Source of the DNA: a virus
IMG/VR virus record: IMGVR_UViG_3300046616_000397
Location: 1 to 23,901 of that record
Reading direction: 5' to 3' (one strand)
Length of the DNA stretch: 23,901 nucleotides
This document shows, piece by piece, positions 1 through 6,731 of the stretch; positions within the stretch are counted from its first letter, which is position 1, and every line of letters starts with the position of its first letter. The translations under genes and the position numbers were made by a program. The notes under the pieces were generated by a model. It was given only the letters and a program-made list of their open reading frames with translations. It was not told the DNA's origin and ran no database searches.

Positions 1-117
1 GTCAGTCTCGACGCTGCCGACCGGGTACGCCCCCACGAGAACGACCAGGGCGAGCGATGCGCGGCCAGCCTCACGCACATGTCCGCCAAGGCGCGCGAGG
101 CCAGCCTCATCCCGTAG
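1..117 (+). CDS. 3' end of an unknown gene
   Basis: The first reading frame is open from base 1 to a TAG at 115-117 and gives 38 residues ending in AREASLIP. Codons are G/C-rich at the third position, as in the neighbours, which supports real coding. The start lies outside the window and no domain is recognisable. The TAG overlaps the -35 hexamer of the promoter for the next gene, so the gene ends exactly where a new transcription unit begins. Confidence 0.45.
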   Translation, partial: VSLDAADRVRPHENDQGERCAASLTHMSAKAREASLIP

Positions 118-143
118 ACACGCAACACGTGATGCGTTAGAGT
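115..143 (+). promoter_or_regulatory. sigma70-type promoter for the 177-968 gene
   Basis: TAGACA (115-120, 5/6 to TTGACA), a 17-bp spacer and TAGAGT (138-143) form a plausible housekeeping promoter. The same -10 hexamer TAGAGT recurs at 2191-2196 before the next operon. The predicted start of transcription would be about 150, leaving a short leader with an AAAGGAG ribosome binding site. Confidence 0.5.
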
Positions 144-176
144 GGGGATCTCGCCAAGGGGACAAAGGAGAACGCC

Positions 177-968
177 TTGACCACCACGCCCACGCCCGAA
201 GAACGCCGCGCCCGCATCCGCGAGCTGGTCGACCTGTTCCTCGACGCCGAGGCCGACGTCGCGCTCGCCAGCGACTACGGCGCCATGACCGATGAGGAGC
301 TACTGAAGAGCGACGTCGGCACCCGCGTGCGCGAGATCCTCTTTCACCAGCTCGACAAGCAGGGCAAGGAGTTCTACGCCAACGCCCGGCTCAAGGGCTC
401 CGGCTCGGCCATGCTCGCGGGCATCGCTCTGGCGCGCGACTGGGTCTACCCCGAGCCGATGTGGGACGGATTCCGCGACGCCGCCGAGTGGGACGAGCCC
501 TACACGCCGACCGCCAAGGACCGAGAGGAACTGCAGCGCCGTATCGAAGCGCGCGGGGGTGTCGACGACCACGCCCAGGCCGAGCAGATCGCCATGAAGA
601 TCGCCGATGAGAACGGCTTGGGCGCCGAGGAAACCCCCAAACCGGCCGAGGACGCCGAGCCGAAGGAGTGGGGCATCGTCCAGCTCTCCCACCGGACCCA
701 GTCGCCGCTGCGGCGAGCGACGGTCCACAAGGCGCCCTGCGCCGCGCTGGCGAAGGCAGTGAAGGCCGGGACGACCAGGGAGCGCACCCTGGGCGAGCTG
801 TGGAACGTCGTCATCGCGGGCTTCTACGCGGACGGGCCGGAGCCGGGCACCAACCTCACGACGGTCTACACCCTGTGCGTGCAGTGCGGCGCGGACCAGG
901 CGCTACAGCAGGCCAAGGGCGACGACCTCGAAGCCTGGAAGAACGGCACGCGGCTGCAGAGGGCCTGA
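177..968 (+). CDS. unknown protein, 263 aa, C-terminal cysteine pair
   Basis: Function not recognised. The TTG start is chosen because AAAGGAG lies at 165-171, about 5 nt upstream, and no better start follows closely. The N-terminal 60 residues are predicted helical and charged. Residues 125-165 are acidic and probably a linker. The C-terminal part (about 165-263) carries Cys188 and a CVQC pair (Cys234, Cys237), which could form a small metal-binding knuckle. It is followed after two bases by a 47-aa gene that also has a CxxC pair, so the two are probably co-transcribed from the promoter at 115-143. It may be an early or host-takeover gene by position, but nothing in the sequence proves this. 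Confidence 0.75.
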   Translation: MTTTPTPEERRARIRELVDLFLDAEADVALASDYGAMTDEELLKSDVGTRVREILFHQLDKQGKEFYANARLKGSGSAMLAGIALARDWVYPEPMWDGFRDAAEWDEPYTPTAKDREELQRRIEARGGVDDHAQAEQIAMKIADENGLGAEETPKPAEDAEPKEWGIVQLSHRTQSPLRRATVHKAPCAALAKAVKAGTTRERTLGELWNVVIAGFYADGPEPGTNLTTVYTLCVQCGADQALQQAKGDDLEAWKNGTRLQRA

Positions 969-970
969 CC

Positions 971-1114
971 ATGCCGGACCCGACCGCGTACACCCTGATG
1001 TTGGCCTCGGAGCACAAGCAGGGCCTCCACGAGGACACCCCGCACAAGATGTGCAGGCAGTGCCACCCCGCCGAAGCGGCACTCCTCGACCAGCTCAACG
1101 ACGACCAAGCCTGA
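971..1114 (+). CDS. small zinc-knuckle-like protein, 47 aa
   Basis: The ATG follows the previous stop by two bases, suggesting translational coupling. The protein has His15, His20, His26 and a CRQCH motif (Cys29, Cys32, His33), a spacing typical of small metal-binding peptides in phage genomes. There is no membrane segment. It is followed by a GC-rich hairpin, which makes it the last gene of the first unit. Function unknown; the tiny size and lack of a full CxxC...CxxC set limit confidence in zinc binding. Confidence 0.65.
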   Translation: MPDPTAYTLMLASEHKQGLHEDTPHKMCRQCHPAEAALLDQLNDDQA

Positions 1115-1117
1115 CCA

Positions 1118-1143
1118 GCCGGGCAGCCCGCCAACTGCCCGGC
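1118..1143 (+). terminator. hairpin terminator
   Basis: Perfect 9-bp stem GCCGGGCAG / CTGCCCGGC with an 8-nt loop, beginning four bases after the stop codon of the 47-aa gene. No T-tract follows, which is common for high-GC actinobacterial terminators. Confidence 0.6.
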
Positions 1144-1199
1144 CCCGTCACTTCTTTACAACTCCATCAGCAGTTCCTCGACCGCCACGAAGGAACACC

Positions 1200-1649
1200 A
1201 TGACCGCCATCATGAACCGGCGCACCATCGCGGGCGCCGACGCCTACCTGCGCCTGAACCACCGCACCCGGCACGCCGAGATCGTCCACGGCTCCCAGGT
1301 CGACTACGTCCTCACCCAGGTCCACTCGGACCGCGACGTCAAGCCGCAGAAGGGTGGGGGGTTCGTCGTCACCGCCGACGACTGGACCGTCATTCAGTAC
1401 GTCCCGCTCCACTACAGCCAGGACATGCGCAAGCTCGACGGGGAGTACCAGCACTGGGCCGCGCCCACGGGCGGCAAGCCGATCCCGCAGACGCAGCCCA
1501 TGAGCGGCAAGGGCCTGCAGACGCTCGTCCGGCGCGCGCCGGGCCACTTCTACCTGACCCGGCTCGGCGAGATCGTGCACCTGCAGCGGGGCCGGATCGT
1601 CAACCAGTTCAGGCCGCTGACGGCCGCCGACATGGCCACGGCCGCCTGA
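1200..1649 (+). CDS. unknown protein, 149 aa
   Basis: The ATG is preceded by GAAGGA at the usual spacing. The protein begins with a basic stretch, then a mixed beta-rich region (about residues 25-80) with several aromatic residues. No signal peptide, membrane helix or known motif was found. It lies after the terminator at 1118-1143, so it either has its own promoter in the 1144-1199 gap, where I see no good hexamers, or depends on readthrough. The next gene begins within 15 bases of its stop, so the two probably form a pair. Confidence 0.75.
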   Translation: MTAIMNRRTIAGADAYLRLNHRTRHAEIVHGSQVDYVLTQVHSDRDVKPQKGGGFVVTADDWTVIQYVPLHYSQDMRKLDGEYQHWAAPTGGKPIPQTQPMSGKGLQTLVRRAPGHFYLTRLGEIVHLQRGRIVNQFRPLTAADMATAA

Positions 1650-1662
1650 GAGGATGACCGGC

Positions 1663-2067
1663 ATGGCGAAGGACGTGTCTCCCGAGGCGGAGACGACAGG
1701 GAAGCTGACGGCGACGTACCTGGTGTACGTGTCCGTCGAGGAAGAGGAGCAGGTCCCGGAGGCGGCGAAGGGGCTGAAGGCGCCGCTGCGGAAGGCCGTC
1801 GAGGAGTCGTGCCCCGGTCAGGCCGGGTGCGCGGTGGTACAGAAGGTGATCAACGCGGCCCCGCCCGAGGGGTCTGGGTTCAGGGGGTGGACGGTCATGG
1901 TGACGGTGCTCATCGACCTGACCGTGTGGCGCCGGGACCTGAGCCTGACGGATGGCCGGTACGCGTCCATGACGGTGAGGGACCTGCTCGCCGACGCCGA
2001 CCTGACGGCCAGCACAGCCCGGCTCGACAGGGTGGTGACGCAGCTGCTGGCGCACGCGCGGGCGTAG
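1663..2067 (+). CDS. unknown protein, 134 aa
   Basis: Two in-frame ATGs lie 9 bases apart. The second (MAKDVS...) is preferred because GAGAGG at 1648-1653 is 9 nt upstream of it but abuts the first. The protein looks like a single alpha/beta domain: a beta-rich segment (about 15-30, LTATYLVYVSVEEEE), a helix, a Cys pair (CPGQAGC, about 50-56), a second beta segment (VMVTVLIDLTVW) and a C-terminal helix. No family recognised. A strong hairpin follows it and closes the unit. Confidence 0.75.
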   Translation: MAKDVSPEAETTGKLTATYLVYVSVEEEEQVPEAAKGLKAPLRKAVEESCPGQAGCAVVQKVINAAPPEGSGFRGWTVMVTVLIDLTVWRRDLSLTDGRYASMTVRDLLADADLTASTARLDRVVTQLLAHARA

Positions 2068-2076
2068 ACTGGCCAT

Positions 2077-2112
2077 GGAGCCCCACCCCTTCTATCCAGG
2101 GGGTGGGGCTCC
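2077..2112 (+). terminator. strong hairpin terminator
   Basis: Perfect 13-bp stem GGAGCCCCACCCC / GGGGTGGGGCTCC with a 10-nt loop, starting 10 bases after the stop at 2065-2067. It separates the first block from the operator/promoter region that follows. Confidence 0.8.
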
Positions 2113-2131
2113 GTCATGTCCGGCTCTGGCC

Positions 2132-2162
2132 TGCAAAAGTAACTGAGCGTCAGTTTTCTGCA
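2132..2162 (+). promoter_or_regulatory. palindromic operator candidate
   Basis: AACTGA-GCG-TCAGTT (2141-2155) is a perfect inverted repeat, extended by a second pair of TGCA half-sites (2132-2135 and 2159-2162). It is AT-rich relative to its surroundings and lies just upstream of the TAGAGT -10 at 2191. This fits an operator for a dimeric regulator, possibly one of the two DNA-binding-like proteins encoded directly downstream; the regulator is not identified. Confidence 0.45.
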
Positions 2163-2168
2163 TATGCC

Positions 2169-2196
2169 TGGGCACGGTGGTATGTGCGTGTAGAGT
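2169..2196 (+). promoter_or_regulatory. possible promoter of the 2266-4218 operon
   Basis: TGGGCA (4/6 to the -35 consensus), a 16-bp spacer and TAGAGT, the same -10 as in the promoter at 115-143. The -35 is weak, which would fit regulation through the adjoining palindrome. Confidence 0.4.
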
Positions 2197-2265
2197 GAAG
2201 GCCACGCGGACCCGCCAGTCCGCAAGATCAACTTTCTTCAATCTCCACCCGCCAGGAGATCATCC

Positions 2266-2541
2266 ATGCCTTCATCTGAGTGCTCCATGCCCTCGAAGCC
2301 ACGTGTACCCGTCGAGCTTCCCAAGGAAGAGATCGACGACTACACCTTCACTCCGGATCTCGCCCGTGAGTGGCTGGGGCTGACTCAGGATGAGATGGAC
2401 GACCTGGTACGGAGGTCTCGGCTGAACCGCACTCGCGGACTCGTCGGCCCCCTGGAGCTGGTCAACGGTGGACAGGGGAGCTTCACCATGCGCTCCGTGT
2501 TCGACTACCGCCGCAACCTGCTGGCAGCCATCACACTCTGA
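2266..2541 (+). CDS. small DNA-binding-like protein, 91 aa
   Basis: The ATG has AGGAGA 7 nt upstream. Residues 30-55 (LAREWLGLTQDEMDDLVRRS) could form a helix-turn-helix-like segment, though this is only a visual impression. Near the C-terminus the motif FDYRRNLLAA resembles LDYRRNLRKI in the next protein, hinting at a related fold or partnership. It is the first gene after the operator/promoter region and probably co-transcribed with the next gene (23-base gap). Function unknown; a transcriptional regulator of its own operon is a reasonable guess. Confidence 0.65.
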   Translation: MPSSECSMPSKPRVPVELPKEEIDDYTFTPDLAREWLGLTQDEMDDLVRRSRLNRTRGLVGPLELVNGGQGSFTMRSVFDYRRNLLAAITL

Positions 2542-2564
2542 ACCTTCAGGAAGGGCAACCCGCC

Positions 2565-3113
2565 ATGCCCGCAGCACATCCGCACCTGTTTGCCGTCCGC
2601 GACAACCTCGACCTGCGTGACAAGGAAGCCCACCGCCTGGTGGCCATGGCCGCCATCGACGACCTCTCCAACCGGGCCCGGCCCAGCTTCCGCTGGACGC
2701 ACACGGACATCGCTCAACTGCTGGGCGTTCCCCAGCCGTTCGTGTCCCTGGTCGGCAACTACCTCGACTACCGGCGGAACCTGCGCAAGATCGGCACCGA
2801 GAAGGGGATACGCCCCTACCGGTCCACCTGCGCCCAGACGTTCCTGTACGGGGAGGACGACCACCCGCTGGACATCCTGAATCTGGGTACCAGCGGAGAA
2901 CGTACGGAACAGATGGCCAAGATGCTGATGGAGGCCACCGCGCGCAAGGTCCGAGTCGATCCCGAGGCCGTCCTGAACATCGAGCGGATGCTGGGCCGGT
3001 TCTGCGGCATGGCCTGGCAGACGGTCGTCGACACGGTCCAGCGCCAGCAGACCGCCCGCAACGACGTCATCAACCTCTCCACCACCACCGCCATGGGGGT
3101 CAAGGCAGCATGA
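2565..3113 (+). CDS. helix-turn-helix-containing protein, 182 aa
   Basis: AGGAAGGG lies upstream of the ATG. Residues about 42-68 (RWTHTDIAQLLGVPQPFVSLVGNYL) look like a helix-turn-helix: a helix beginning TDIAQLLGV, a turn at the glycine/valine and a recognition helix QPFVSLVGNYL. The N-terminal 40 residues are helical. The C-terminal half (about 110-175) is helical with no known motif. The stop overlaps the next start by four bases (ATGA). It is probably a transcriptional regulator or a replication/partition accessory protein. The HTH call is moderate and the exact role unknown. Confidence 0.7.
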   Translation: MPAAHPHLFAVRDNLDLRDKEAHRLVAMAAIDDLSNRARPSFRWTHTDIAQLLGVPQPFVSLVGNYLDYRRNLRKIGTEKGIRPYRSTCAQTFLYGEDDHPLDILNLGTSGERTEQMAKMLMEATARKVRVDPEAVLNIERMLGRFCGMAWQTVVDTVQRQQTARNDVINLSTTTAMGVKAA

Positions 3114-3688
3114 ACGACACCACCACCGAGCGCACCGGCACGACGGTCACTCTCGTCTACTCGCCTTCGGGCAGCAGCAGGGTCATCAAGAAGTTCTTCA
3201 AGGGGATGACCGAGGACGACATCGTCGCTGTCACCGCCGCCCTCGCGGGGCGCCGGGTCGACGTGACGCCGCTTCACAAGTCCGACCTGAAGCAGCTGCG
3301 GGACTCACACGACAGGCAGGTCAGCTGGTACGCCGACCGGATGGCGGAGGCCCTGGCCGAGGGCATGGGCCGCTGGTTCCGGTGGGCGCCCAAGCGTGCC
3401 CGCAAGGTCACCCTCGACCTCCTCTCGGACTACCTGCGGGGCGCCACGGCCACCCTGATGAGTGAGCTGACCGCCGCCCACTCCGAGATCCACCGCACGC
3501 ACGAGCAGGCCCGCGCGCTGCGTCTGCAGCCGTATCCGGAGCCGGTCGCCGAGCCCCTCATCCCCTGCCGCTGCTGCTCGGCGACCTTCGTGCGCGCCGA
3601 CTTCTTGCCCGAGGGGTGGACGCCCGACCACGACGGATACCCGCGCTGCCCGCAGCACCGTGTCACGGCGAAGGACCAGGTGCGATGA
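3110..3688 (+). CDS. unknown protein with C-terminal zinc-ribbon-like motif, 192 aa
   Basis: It starts in an ATGA overlap with the upstream gene. The N-terminus (residues 10-50) is a beta-then-helix segment and the middle (60-140) is helical and rich in Arg and Trp. The C-terminus has CRCC (Cys153, 155, 156) and CPQH (Cys180, His183), spaced as in a single small zinc ribbon. This suggests nucleic-acid or protein binding, but no family is recognised. Its own stop overlaps the next ATG, continuing the coupled run. Confidence 0.75.
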   Translation: MNDTTTERTGTTVTLVYSPSGSSRVIKKFFKGMTEDDIVAVTAALAGRRVDVTPLHKSDLKQLRDSHDRQVSWYADRMAEALAEGMGRWFRWAPKRARKVTLDLLSDYLRGATATLMSELTAAHSEIHRTHEQARALRLQPYPEPVAEPLIPCRCCSATFVRADFLPEGWTPDHDGYPRCPQHRVTAKDQVR

Positions 3689-3876
3689 GATTCGCGATCG
3701 GGGCGATCCTCGGCGCCATCGCCGCCGGGGTCGCCCACCACGCGGGCCAGAGCACGGAGATTGCCTGCCTGGTCGGCATCGGCCTGATCATCGCGGTGTG
3801 GTTCCGCCTGGCCGACGCGCTGTGGGACCTGGGCTGCATCATCCTGGCCTGGGCGCTCAGCGGGGGTACCGACTGA
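3685..3876 (+). CDS. small membrane protein, 63 aa
   Basis: The start is the ATG in the ATGA overlap with the upstream gene, giving MRFAIGAILG. An earlier in-frame start exists but lies deep inside the upstream gene. Two hydrophobic segments are seen: about 3-20 (FAIGAILGAIAAGVAHHA) and about 26-58 (IACLVGIGLIIAVWF and LGCIILAWAL). It is likely a one- to three-span inner-membrane peptide. Function unknown. It is paired with a second small membrane protein directly downstream. Confidence 0.7.
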   Translation: MRFAIGAILGAIAAGVAHHAGQSTEIACLVGIGLIIAVWFRLADALWDLGCIILAWALSGGTD

Positions 3877-4031
3877 TGCGCACCCTCATCGGCGCCGCCT
3901 TCGGTATCGCCACCGGCGGCGCCGCCTGGCTCGCCAAGGACTCCGGCGCGGGCGTCTTCGTCGGGGCGCTCACGGCGATCACCATATGGTTCTGGGCCTG
4001 GGGCAACCTTCCGGGGCGCCGCCGTGACTAA
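3876..4031 (+). CDS. small membrane protein, 51 aa
   Basis: The ATG overlaps the previous stop by one base (TGATG), a coupled arrangement. Residues 2-20 (glycine/alanine-rich) and 25-43 (AGVFVGALTAITIWFWAW) are hydrophobic, followed by the basic tail GRRRD, which suggests a cytoplasmic C-terminus. Function unknown; paired small membrane proteins in phage operons may act in superinfection exclusion or membrane modification, but nothing specific is visible. Confidence 0.65.
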   Translation: MRTLIGAAFGIATGGAAWLAKDSGAGVFVGALTAITIWFWAWGNLPGRRRD

Positions 4032-4218
4032 GGCCATCGACAAGGTGTGCTCGCGCTGCGGCGTCGTCCATTTCAGCCTGGCGACCGAGGCCGACGGCGA
4101 CCTGGTGCACTTCCAGATCGTCGTGACGAAGTGGCCCTGCACGGAGCCCGCCGTCCGCGAACGGCCCGGCCTGGCCGACATGCTGGCCACGGCGCTGGTG
4201 AGCGCCAGGGCCGCGTAG
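4024..4218 (+). CDS. small zinc-knuckle-like protein, 64 aa
   Basis: The GTG start overlaps the end of the membrane-protein gene by eight bases. Residues 9-12 are CSRC followed by GVVHF, with a further Cys at about position 39. A treble-clef or knuckle-type site is possible but incomplete. No membrane segment. It is the last member of the coupled run before the bipartite element that precedes dCTP deaminase. Confidence 0.6.
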   Translation: MTKAIDKVCSRCGVVHFSLATEADGDLVHFQIVVTKWPCTEPAVRERPGLADMLATALVSARAA

Positions 4219-4221
4219 TAG

Positions 4222-4258
4222 CTGTCTCACCGCCAGTCGGCGCCCCCATGGGGTGGAG
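4222..4258 (+). promoter_or_regulatory. bipartite late element, copy A
   Basis: CTGTCT (4222-4227), a 20-nt spacer and ATGGGGTGGAG (4248-4258), four bases after the upstream stop codon and 26 nt (from its A) before the dCTP deaminase ATG. The segment GCCAGTCGGCG (4232-4242) is perfectly complementary to CGCCGACTGGC (4279-4289) in codons 2-6 of that gene, so the transcript could fold over the RBS and start. It is a slightly diverged member of the seven-copy family. Confidence 0.6.
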
Positions 4259-4273
4259 AAAGGGGACCACCAC

Positions 4274-4825
4274 ATGCTCGCCGACTGGCAGATCAAAGAC
4301 CGCATCATCTCGGGAGATTTTGACATCTCCCCGTTCGACCCGGAGCGGGTACAGCCCGCCTCCGTGGACATGCTGCTCGACCAGTACGTGCGTACGTTGG
4401 ATCGGCCGTTCCCCGAGGGTTCGGCGATCGACGTGGCGGACGTGCGAGCCGGGCACACCACGCTCCACGAGATCGACGGGGACGGCTGGCTGCTGGAGCC
4501 AGGAGCCTTCCTTCTCGGCTGCACCGTCGAGCGTGTGACCCTGCCGCCCGACCTGGCGGCGAGGGTCGAAGGAAAGAGTTCCCTGGGCCGGTTGGGCCTG
4601 ACCGTGCACGTGACGGCGGGCTTCATCGACCCGGGGTTCAGCGGACAGATCACGCTGGAGATCGCCAACCTGTCCGGCAAGCCGATCCGGCTCCGGCGGC
4701 TGATGCCGATCGCCCAGCTGTGCCTCATCCCCATGCAGGCCGTCCCCACGAGGCCGTACGGAAGCGCGGGCAACCACTACCAGAACCAGTTCGGGCCCAC
4801 CGAATCTCGTTACGAAATGCGCTGA
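4274..4825 (+). CDS. dcd: dCTP deaminase
   Basis: Deaminates dCTP to dUTP, supplying the dTMP pathway during phage replication. The ATG giving MLADWQIKDR matches the family's usual N-terminus and lies behind an AAAGGGG site; an earlier GTG would add an atypical extension. Conserved blocks are VQPASVDMLLD (27-36), EGKSSLGRLGL (99-109, Arg106 aligning with the catalytic-region Arg115 of E. coli Dcd), TAGFIDPGFSGQITLEIAN (114-132, Glu129 aligning with catalytic Glu138), PYGS (161-164) and a C-terminal YQNQFGPTESR. Length (183 aa) is normal for the trimeric family. TAGFIDPGF is closer to bifunctional dCTP deaminase/dUTPase enzymes (TAGWIDAGF) than to the E. coli TAHRIDPGW, so it might also hydrolyse dUTP; this is inference. 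It carries its own copy of the late element. Confidence 0.95.
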   Translation: MLADWQIKDRIISGDFDISPFDPERVQPASVDMLLDQYVRTLDRPFPEGSAIDVADVRAGHTTLHEIDGDGWLLEPGAFLLGCTVERVTLPPDLAARVEGKSSLGRLGLTVHVTAGFIDPGFSGQITLEIANLSGKPIRLRRLMPIAQLCLIPMQAVPTRPYGSAGNHYQNQFGPTESRYEMR

Positions 4826-4866
4826 TCTTTACGTTTCGTCGCTGGTTTTCTCTGGTCTGGCTGTGG

Positions 4867-4888
4867 TTGTCAGTGGCCGCCACCACAA
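4867..4888 (+). promoter_or_regulatory. inverted repeat upstream of the 578-aa gene
   Basis: TTGT-CA-GTGG-CCG-CCAC-C-ACAA is a near-perfect inverted repeat in the 93-base gap before the next gene and includes a -35-like TTGTCA. It may be an operator or a short hairpin; no convincing -10 follows. The rest of the gap shows only a TAAGGAG ribosome binding site. Confidence 0.3.
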
Positions 4889-4918
4889 TGCAAACACCGC
4901 CAGCGTAAGGAGAACACC

Positions 4919-6655
4919 ATGAAGCGGAAGTCGCTTCAGCCTTGGCCGGAGACGGTCTGGCACACCAGCGGTCGAGTGAAGAACTCCAGCTCTCTGCGGG
5001 CGATCCGCCAGCGCCTGCAGCAGGAGCCGTTCCAGCACTGGAGGGAGTTCACCCCCTCCGACGACCCGAAGTGGTGGTGGGGGTTCGACGCCGCCTGGCG
5101 CACCTGGGACGGCGACCGCATCAAGGCCCGGCTGGAGCTGCAGCCGGACCTGACTGCAGCCGCCCTCCTGAGGCTGTCCAAGAAGAAGCTGGACACCAGC
5201 GACGTCAACATCGAGATGTGCTGGAGGCTGACGGCCGAGGCCGACAGCCCCTGGAACCTGGACTGGCAGTCGCCGATGATCATGTTCGGCGATGTCCGCC
5301 CGTATGACTGGGTCTCCGGGCGCATGCCGCTGGTCGACTACACCTTCACCAAGGGAGTGGACCTCCCGGACTACAGCAAGATGTTCTCCGCCATGTCGGC
5401 GGCCTCCTGGTACATCACCGTCATCACCCACGACAAGCGGCCGATCAGCGCTGTGGTGCACGAGACGGAACCCACGCTCGGCACCTACCTGCCCCCTTCC
5501 CTGCGAGGGCGGGTGGTGGAGGTGCGCGTCTTCGGGGATCAGGACCGGCTCGTCAACACCCCCACCGTGCTGCCGGAGAGCAGGCTGCAGCTGTCTCGGG
5601 GCGGGGCGCTGATCCTACCGACGAGTCCTCGCCAGGAGGAGTGGGGCTGGGCCGACTACCGTGTGCGGCGGCCGTCCGGCGGGAACATGGAGCAGCTGCT
5701 GAAGGAGACGGCCGAGGCCGTCACCCGGTACGCCGCGCTCCGGCCGCACTACGGTAGCGCGGCCCGCTGGTGCGTGAAGGACCTGCGCGAGACGTGGGTG
5801 TTGCCGGAGATCACGGTGGCGCCCAAGCGGATACTGCTGGAGAAGGACCAGGCCGTCGAGCGTACCCGTGAGCTGGAGCGGCAGCTGGCCGACCTGCAGG
5901 GCGTCCTGGACGACGAGCGGAAGATGGCTCAGCAGGTGCGGGCGTCCAGGGACGACGCCGAGAGCAGGCTGCAGGAGCTGCGCGCACAGCCGCTGGCCCA
6001 GCAGGCGAAGGAGGCCGAGCGGCAGGCCCAGGAGGCGCGGGCGCTCAGCGAGCTGTCCGACGCCGAGGTGGAGCGGCTCACCGGCGAGGTGGGATGGCTC
6101 CGCCGTCAGCTGGCGCAGGTACCGGGCCGGGCGTACGGGGAACCGGTGCCGGAGCCGTCCAAGGGGCCGGAGAGCTGGCAGGAGCTGCTGGAGCTGGCGC
6201 CCGAGCTGCTGGAGCACGTGCAGGTCCTCGACAGCGTGCGCGCCCCGCTGCAGAAGCTGTACGGGCACGCGTCCTCGACGTCGTGGCTGCGGCGGACGTG
6301 GGACACCCTGGAGGCGCTGAACGCCTACGTCGCGGCCAAGAAGGAGCACGGCACGCACGTGCTGCCGCACTTCGCCACGTACCTGGAGTGGCCGCAGGCC
6401 ACCGACCTGATCCCCCGGACCTGGTTCCGGCCCTCCGAGGTGAGCCTGGAGCGCACCGGGAGCGACTGGAAGCGGACCCGGCTGTTCGAAGTGCCGGGCC
6501 TGGGCGAGGTGTTCATGGGGCTCCACGTCCGTATCGGGCAGGGCAGCGGCGGCCTGGCGCCCCGGATGCACTTCTACGACGACACCTGCGGACCGACCGA
6601 GAAGGTCCACGTCGGCTACATCGGCCCGCACCTTCCGAACTGGAAGGGCCGCTAA
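4919..6655 (+). CDS. large coiled-coil protein of unknown function, 578 aa
   Basis: TAAGGAG lies 7 nt before the ATG. Three parts are visible: an N-terminal tryptophan-rich globular region (1-300, including the PKWWWGFDAAWRTW stretch near 50-63), a charged heptad-like coiled coil (about 302-400, EKDQAVERTRELERQLADLQ and following) and a C-terminal globular region (415-578). The C-terminus ends RMHFYDDT...VHVGYIGPHLPN, a beta-rich module that resembles, from memory, the C-terminal part of uncharacterised Streptomyces proteins with similar coiled coils; I cannot name a family. No nuclease, ATPase or membrane motif is seen. It stands alone between the dCTP deaminase and the repressor-like module. 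Candidate roles include host takeover, defence or a structural accessory, none shown. Confidence 0.75.
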   Translation: MKRKSLQPWPETVWHTSGRVKNSSSLRAIRQRLQQEPFQHWREFTPSDDPKWWWGFDAAWRTWDGDRIKARLELQPDLTAAALLRLSKKKLDTSDVNIEMCWRLTAEADSPWNLDWQSPMIMFGDVRPYDWVSGRMPLVDYTFTKGVDLPDYSKMFSAMSAASWYITVITHDKRPISAVVHETEPTLGTYLPPSLRGRVVEVRVFGDQDRLVNTPTVLPESRLQLSRGGALILPTSPRQEEWGWADYRVRRPSGGNMEQLLKETAEAVTRYAALRPHYGSAARWCVKDLRETWVLPEITVAPKRILLEKDQAVERTRELERQLADLQGVLDDERKMAQQVRASRDDAESRLQELRAQPLAQQAKEAERQAQEARALSELSDAEVERLTGEVGWLRRQLAQVPGRAYGEPVPEPSKGPESWQELLELAPELLEHVQVLDSVRAPLQKLYGHASSTSWLRRTWDTLEALNAYVAAKKEHGTHVLPHFATYLEWPQATDLIPRTWFRPSEVSLERTGSDWKRTRLFEVPGLGEVFMGLHVRIGQGSGGLAPRMHFYDDTCGPTEKVHVGYIGPHLPNWKGR

Positions 6656-6660
6656 CCCGC

Positions 6661-6690
6661 TTGACTCTTATCGTGGACGATAACTATCAT
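6661..6690 (+). promoter_or_regulatory. near-consensus promoter of the membrane protein/XRE operon
   Basis: TTGACT (6661-6666, 5/6), an 18-bp spacer and TATCAT (6685-6690, 5/6). This is the best sigma70-type promoter in the window. The spacer is almost filled by the first palindromic operator, so binding there should block RNA polymerase directly. Confidence 0.7.
6668..6683. promoter_or_regulatory. operator O1, 16-bp palindrome
   Basis: TTATCGT-GG-ACGATAA, palindromic except for the central two bases and lying between the -35 and -10. An inverted identical copy lies 34 bp away. AT-rich in a GC-rich setting. Likely the binding site of a small dimeric regulator, most simply the XRE protein encoded at 7306-7551. 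Confidence 0.7.
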
Positions 6691-6701
6691 CGAGCTAATC
6701 G

Positions 6702-6717
6702 TTATCGTCCACGATAA
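6702..6717. promoter_or_regulatory. operator O2, 16-bp palindrome
   Basis: TTATCGT-CC-ACGATAA, the reverse complement of O1, just downstream of the expected transcription start (about 6697) and overlapping the AAGGA ribosome binding site at 6716-6720. O1 and O2 with flanking C/G also form a 17-bp inverted repeat. Centre-to-centre spacing is 34 bp, close to three helical turns, compatible with cooperative binding on one DNA face. Confidence 0.7.
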
Positions 6718-6731
6718 GGACTCACCTCGCC

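Noticed and set aside
130-161. A possible eighth bipartite element before the 177 gene
   Set aside because: CCAAGGGGAC is present at 154-163, but no CTGTC occurs at the required spacing, and a separate promoter already fits this gene.
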